This document shows, piece by piece, positions 63,401-64,000 of a stretch of DNA of 64,000 nt. Source of the DNA: Fragum whitleyi (Eukaryota; Mollusca; Bivalvia; Cardiida; Cardiidae); NCBI GenBank assembly GCA_948146395.1, contig OX411551.1:41450796-41514795 (forward strand), given 5' to 3'. Both the position numbers and the translations under genes were made by a program. Position 1 is the stretch's first letter. Each line of letters begins with the position of its first letter. A model generated the notes under the pieces. That model made no database searches. It was not told where the DNA came from and worked only from the letters and a program-made list of their open reading frames with translations.

Positions 63401-63462
63401 CTTGCAGGTCGTTTACCGTCAAAGGCGGAGTTGCTAGAGGGTCCCGACACAGAAATAACATC
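51334..63462 (+). CDS. CSTPP1: CSTPP1 (C11orf49), tubulin polyglutamylase complex regulator, partial
   Basis: CSTPP1 is a centriolar-satellite protein that binds the TTLL1 tubulin polyglutamylase complex and so influences microtubule glutamylation and cilia. Seven consecutive exons were found: 51334-51436, 52607-52737, 54181-54265, 55659-55744, 57073-57265, 59301-59410 and 63408-63462. All have GT-AG borders and compatible phases, giving about 253 residues. Recognisable stretches include HVLVYLEDSISQLLEHRE, FIHLTPHNRASFVKLFWKCY, LLCPDFPFELVQKTAR, ILMDDALDCLISFTDF, AFQAQFYYEEFLD and NVQRVSFYGFLMAIAKSD. The first exon (start Met to about Tyr-Leu) must lie upstream but was not found, and the C-terminal exons lie beyond the window. 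Identification rests on remembered family sequence. Confidence 0.9.
51476..51738. mobile_element. TTAA MITE (CCCTTATCATGCTGA end)
   Basis: TTAA borders, left end CCCTTATCATGCTGAGCTC, right end CAGCTTGACAGCACACAAGG. Internal CTGCACCTACATGTATGTGC palindrome. It lies 40 bases downstream of a CSTPP1 exon donor. Confidence 0.65.
51860..52105 (+). mobile_element. TATGCCCCC-family element, partial
   Basis: Contains TCTGTCCATCCATCTGTATG, GGCTATTCAAGATGCAATGC, TCAAGGTCATATGACAAGTC and the end GGGGGCATTCATGTTTCACA then AGCACATCTTG. Confidence 0.55.
52113..52384. mobile_element. MITE with ATATGTGACCCGTCA ends
   Basis: ATATGTGACCCGTCACGCGA and CCGCATGACGGGTCACATAT are inverted, with inner pair AAAAGGGACCATCT / AGATTGTCCCTTT. 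The centre has CAGTCTGCGCAGTATGTGCA and GTCTGACTGG. Copies: 57283-57547 and, diverged, 3111-3365. Confidence 0.75.
52607..52737 (+). CDS. CSTPP1: CSTPP1 exon (TPHNRASFVKLFWKC)
   Basis: Acceptor GGTTATTTCAG; donor G|GTATTT. It encodes 43 codons including MFREYQFIHLTPHNRASFVK and LFWKCYKQIGKKG. This is the best conserved block of the family. Confidence 0.92.
52973..53236. repeat. Composite G/C-tract element with reiterated GGTAACCTG words
   Basis: CCCCTGGGACAGTTAACCC and CCCCAGGGACAGGTTACCC are direct repeats at the borders. GGGGTTACCTGCCCCC, GGGGTAACCTGTCTCCCC and GGGGGGAGACATGTGGGG are inner inverted words around an AT-rich centre with C-rich and G-rich tracts. It lies in a CSTPP1 intron. 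Confidence 0.55.
53528..53674. mobile_element. Palindromic MITE with ATAATACATACTTAGTG ends
   Basis: ATAATACATACTTAGTGTTT and the inverted CACTAAGTATGTATTAT at the borders; inner pair AATTGAAAATTGTCGAGGC / GAGACAATTATCAATT. Almost the whole length folds back. Confidence 0.7.
53880..54111. mobile_element. GAGCCTGTGC-type MITE
   Basis: Ends GAGCCTGTGTGTTACATTTC and GAAATCTCACGCACAGGCTC; closest relative is 40018-40256. It ends about 70 bases before a CSTPP1 exon. Confidence 0.7.
54181..54265 (+). CDS. CSTPP1: CSTPP1 exon (LLCPDFPFELVQKTA)
   Basis: Acceptor TTCTTTACAG; donor AG|GTAATC. It encodes LLSIQEYHSLVTLLCPDFPF and ELVQKTA, with Arg shared with the next exon. It follows shortly after a GAGCCTGTGC-type MITE that ends near 54111. 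Confidence 0.92.
54417..55052. mobile_element. TTAA MITE split by a CAGGG MITE
   Basis: Left end CCCTTGTCATGCTGAGCCC and right end TTTATTCAAGGGTTAA belong to the CCCTTGTCATGCTGAA family. The phrase CAGCCTG..TACATATGTGCAG in its centre is broken by the 386-bp insertion 54486-54871. Confidence 0.7.
54486..54871. mobile_element. CAGGG-ended hAT-like MITE, CTGTA target duplication
   Basis: Ends CAGGGTTTGACACTAAC and GTTAGTGTCAATCCCTG are inverted with one change. CTGTA stands at 54481-54485 and 54872-54876. The centre is the hairpin AGAAGAAATTGCTTGAGGC / AGTAATTTCTTCT. This full copy explains the fragments at 1931-2195 and 50708. Confidence 0.8.
55250..55577. mobile_element. Tc1/mariner (pogo-like) MITE
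   Basis: TACAGTAAAACTTGTGTTAA to GCAATATCTACTGTA with TA borders; GGTCGCTTAATA words inside. Second copy of the 8508 family; its inner palindrome is shortened. It ends about 80 bases before a CSTPP1 exon. Confidence 0.7.
55659..55744 (+). CDS. CSTPP1: CSTPP1 exon (MDDALDCLISFTDF)
   Basis: Acceptor TTCTTTCAG|A; donor GAAG|GTATCT. It encodes IILMDDALDCLISFTDFIYA and FQAQFYYE. The residues line up with the ILMDDAMDCLMSF region of vertebrate CSTPP1. Confidence 0.93.
55760..56380. other. CSTPP1 intron DNA with an ACAGATAAAAAC-type MITE fragment
   Basis: Around 56030-56360 are CTATGCAAATGAGCTAATAG, GAAATACCAAATTTATTAAA and ACAGATAAAAACCC, shared with 10420 and 32415. The rest is unassigned. Confidence 0.45.
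56385..56612 (-). mobile_element. tRNA-derived SINE
   Basis: The minus strand shows GCCTAGTAGCATAAACAC (A-box side) and GGTTCAAGCCCCACTGG (B box), then a tail with the inverted form of the 27222 tail, including TTCACCCAGTTATAGG. Diverged copy in a CSTPP1 intron. Confidence 0.5.
56637..56885 (+). mobile_element. AGCTTGGCT-family T-tract element, 5' part
   Basis: Starts AGCTTGGCTTTTTTCAGAGA; contains TGACATTTTGTGATATCTCT and ACTTGAAACTTGGCACACAT as at 31236. It ends without a recognisable 3' hairpin. Confidence 0.55.
57073..57265 (+). CDS. CSTPP1: CSTPP1 exon (EFLDKCLEIYQSL...)
   Basis: Acceptor TCATGTTTCAG; donor AG|GTTGGC, a weaker donor than the others. It encodes EFLDKCLEIYQSLIQTQSS, a Pro/Val/Ser linker (RNPVVVPSG), and DAMQYFRAVYPLCDRSAF. 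The linker length matches the variable middle of the family. Confidence 0.87.
57283..57547. mobile_element. MITE with GTGACCCGTCA ends
   Basis: TTGTGACCCGTCACTCAAAA and CGTGTGATGGATCACA are inverted; centre CAGTCTTGCCAATCTGCGCA. It starts about 17 bases downstream of a CSTPP1 donor. Confidence 0.65.
57566..58745 (+). mobile_element. ATGCCCCC-family T-tract element split by a TTATACCCCCC element
   Basis: The 5' part (57566-57777) has TATGTCCCCTTCAAAGAAGA, a GGTAGGATGGTGGG block and TATCTCAAAAAGTATGCAAG. The 3' part (58661-58745) has AATAGGTCATTTGACCTGC and ATGGGGGGCATTAATGTTTT. The middle is an insertion. Confidence 0.7.
57778..58660 (+). mobile_element. TTATACCCCCC-family T-tract element, nested
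   Basis: Starts TTATACCCCCCACAACGAAG with hairpin partner TTATGGGGGGGTATA and a GTCCGTCCATCC block. Monomers hold TTTTGCTGAAATTTTATCAG and CATATGAAGTTGTGCACCTG, then GAATCATGAAACT words. Ends GGTGGGGGGTATAAGTCCGC, TTTGCGACAGTTCTAG. Confidence 0.75.
58750..59290. other. CSTPP1 intron DNA, unassigned
   Basis: AT-rich with an A-rich run near 59070-59090. No repeat family or exon recognised before the acceptor at 59300. Confidence 0.4.
59301..59410 (+). CDS. CSTPP1: CSTPP1 exon (NVQRVSFYGFLMAIAKS)
   Basis: Acceptor TTCTGTTCAACAG; donor G|GTATGT. It encodes TPPADGLKEILFNVQRVSFY and GFLMAIAKSDSINLHI, matching the VQRLTFYGFLMALSK region of vertebrate orthologs. Confidence 0.92.
59473..61118 (+). 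mobile_element. TTATAC-family T-tract element split by an ACGCCGCCGGAGGCG element
   Basis: Starts TTATACTACTAACGAAGTAG with GTCTGTCTGCC. It resumes at 60991 with CCCAAGGAGTTGCCCTATTG and ends GGTTGGGGGTATAAGCCTGC, TTTGCGACAGATCTAG. The inner element is 59551-60988. Confidence 0.65.
59551..60988 (+). mobile_element. T-tract element, ACGCCGCCGGAGGCG family
   Basis: Starts TATACGCCGCCGGAGGCAGA, GGCGTCATCTTCTCCGTC and a GTCCGTCCGTCC block. About eight monomers of 161 bp hold TTCTTGTCAACGCAACTCCT, GATCTTCTTGAAACTTGGTC and GGTAGATGTGCATGAAGGAA. Ends AAGTGGCGGCGTATTTTGTG, ACGATGGCACTCTTG. Cleanest copy of the family; compare 18003-19770. Confidence 0.85.
61195..61285. repeat. Short inverted repeat with GCAAGCCAA arms
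   Basis: ACACATTTGCAAGCCAAGGG faces CCATTGGCTTGCGTGTG. Arms of about 18 bases with a 45-base spacer. From 61290 to 61525 nothing is recognised. Confidence 0.5.
61530..63140 (-). mobile_element. T-tract element, CCACTGG family, diverged array
   Basis: Minus-strand 5' side GCTCCATTGGGCAAAGGCC, AGCTATTGCCATGGCG, CATCCATGTG block; about ten monomers of 150-160 bp with CATCTCCTCCTGAACAAC and GGGCATGGC words. The 3' end, with GGGCCTCTTGTT, is at 61530. More diverged than 38347-39842. Region 63145-63400 shows nothing further. Confidence 0.65.
63408..63462 (+). CDS. CSTPP1: CSTPP1 exon (RLPSKAELLEGPD)
   Basis: Acceptor CCTCTTGCAG; donor TC|GTAAGC. It encodes GRLPSKAELLEGPDTEIT in phase with the preceding exon. 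It corresponds to the LPDKGDLMHDPAMDE region of vertebrates. Remaining exons lie past the window. Confidence 0.82.
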
Positions 63463-63464
63463 GT

Positions 63465-63938
63465 AAGCTAAATCTTCTCTGTTCACTTTTCCTGTAGTTA
63501 CACATCATTTCCTCCACCCTCCTTTTGGCGCACTTGGACACTGTTTTATACCTGTTGGACTTTTACTTCACACTCAGTTTTTGTTATCAAGTCCTTTTCC
63601 TCTGCAATAAGGTTTTTTGTTTTCATCTTCAATAGAATTTTTTTAGAAAATGGAATTTACACCAATGTTAATCACTGGTTAAAGTTTGTAAGCACTTTTC
63701 ATGTGGAAAAGAACAGAGGAAGAGAGACATTGTAACTGCAAAGATGTGTTAATGATATTGTGAAAAATTATGACAATCAAACAGAGAGAGAAATAAATAT
63801 GAAATTCTTTGTTACTATTAAAATTTTGAAGAAAACAAATGAAAACATTTTTTTGAATTTCAATATGCAGAGGAAAAGGATTTTAAAATCAGTGCATTTT
63901 TCAACACCTTTACTCAGAGATTTTATTAACTCTTGTTT
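63465..63938. other. CSTPP1 intron DNA, unassigned
   Basis: AT-rich sequence after the last visible exon. No repeat family or exon recognised. Confidence 0.4.
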
Positions 63939-64000
63939 GAGCCTGTGCGTGACATTTTTTACATTTTCAAATGTGTGCAGATCAAATGCTATGGCCAGCC
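63939..64000. mobile_element. GAGCCTGTGC-type MITE, left end
   Basis: Starts GAGCCTGTGCGTGACATTTT as in the copies at 6359, 40018 and 53880 and runs off the window. Confidence 0.55.

Overview
This is a stretch of animal nuclear genome, most likely from a bivalve mollusc. Protein-coding sequence is sparse and split into short exons with GT-AG borders. The DNA looks AT-rich and is packed with short non-autonomous repeats of kinds I associate with bivalve genomes. The species cannot be named from the sequence. There are no bacterial operons, CRISPR arrays or phage genes. All calls were made by eye, without database searches.

Two genes are recognisable and face away from each other. On the minus strand (46409 to 27902) lies a complete ARL1-type small GTPase of the trans-Golgi. 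It has six coding exons, beginning with a four-base exon (ATGG) next to a perfect NRF1-type palindrome. On the plus strand (51334 to 63462, running off the window) lie seven internal exons of CSTPP1 (C11orf49), the centriolar-satellite regulator of the tubulin polyglutamylase complex. Its first and last exons were not found. The intergenic part holds a 5'-truncated non-LTR retrotransposon (47371-49878, minus) with an open 835-codon frame. Two orphan terminal exons on the plus strand (4277-4627 and 35370-35482) are possible pieces of further genes.

Layout: 1-2200 is the 3' part of a repeat element with a higher-order tandem array, inserted in a hAT-like MITE. 2200-8500 holds repeats plus one orphan exon. 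8500-11640 is a broken hAT transposase on the minus strand, split by two repeats. 11780-15932 is a broken OTU-domain cysteine-protease gene on the minus strand, split by a repeat element whose 145-bp array and flank have been duplicated. 16000-27900 is repeats and unassigned DNA. 27900-46500 is ARL1 with its repeat-filled introns. 47100-49900 is SINE and LINE. 51300-64000 is CSTPP1 with repeat-filled introns.

The most unusual observations are these. (i) ARL1 carries partial copies of three of its own exons; the exon 4 fragment has been amplified into a roughly 101-bp tandem array of eight extra copies, each with an intact splice donor. (ii) At least seven different repeat families share one plan: insertion at a T tract, a 5' hairpin, a (GTCC)n-like block, a central array of about 145-173 bp monomers that usually carry a GAAACTTGG-like core, and a 3' hairpin ending CTCTTGTT. 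This recalls pearl or Helentron-type elements and suggests one superfamily. (iii) A foldback-like element with a perfect 9-bp target duplication has ends built from reiterated CTCGGCC words. (iv) The OTU pseudogene shows the exact empty site of one of the T-tract elements.
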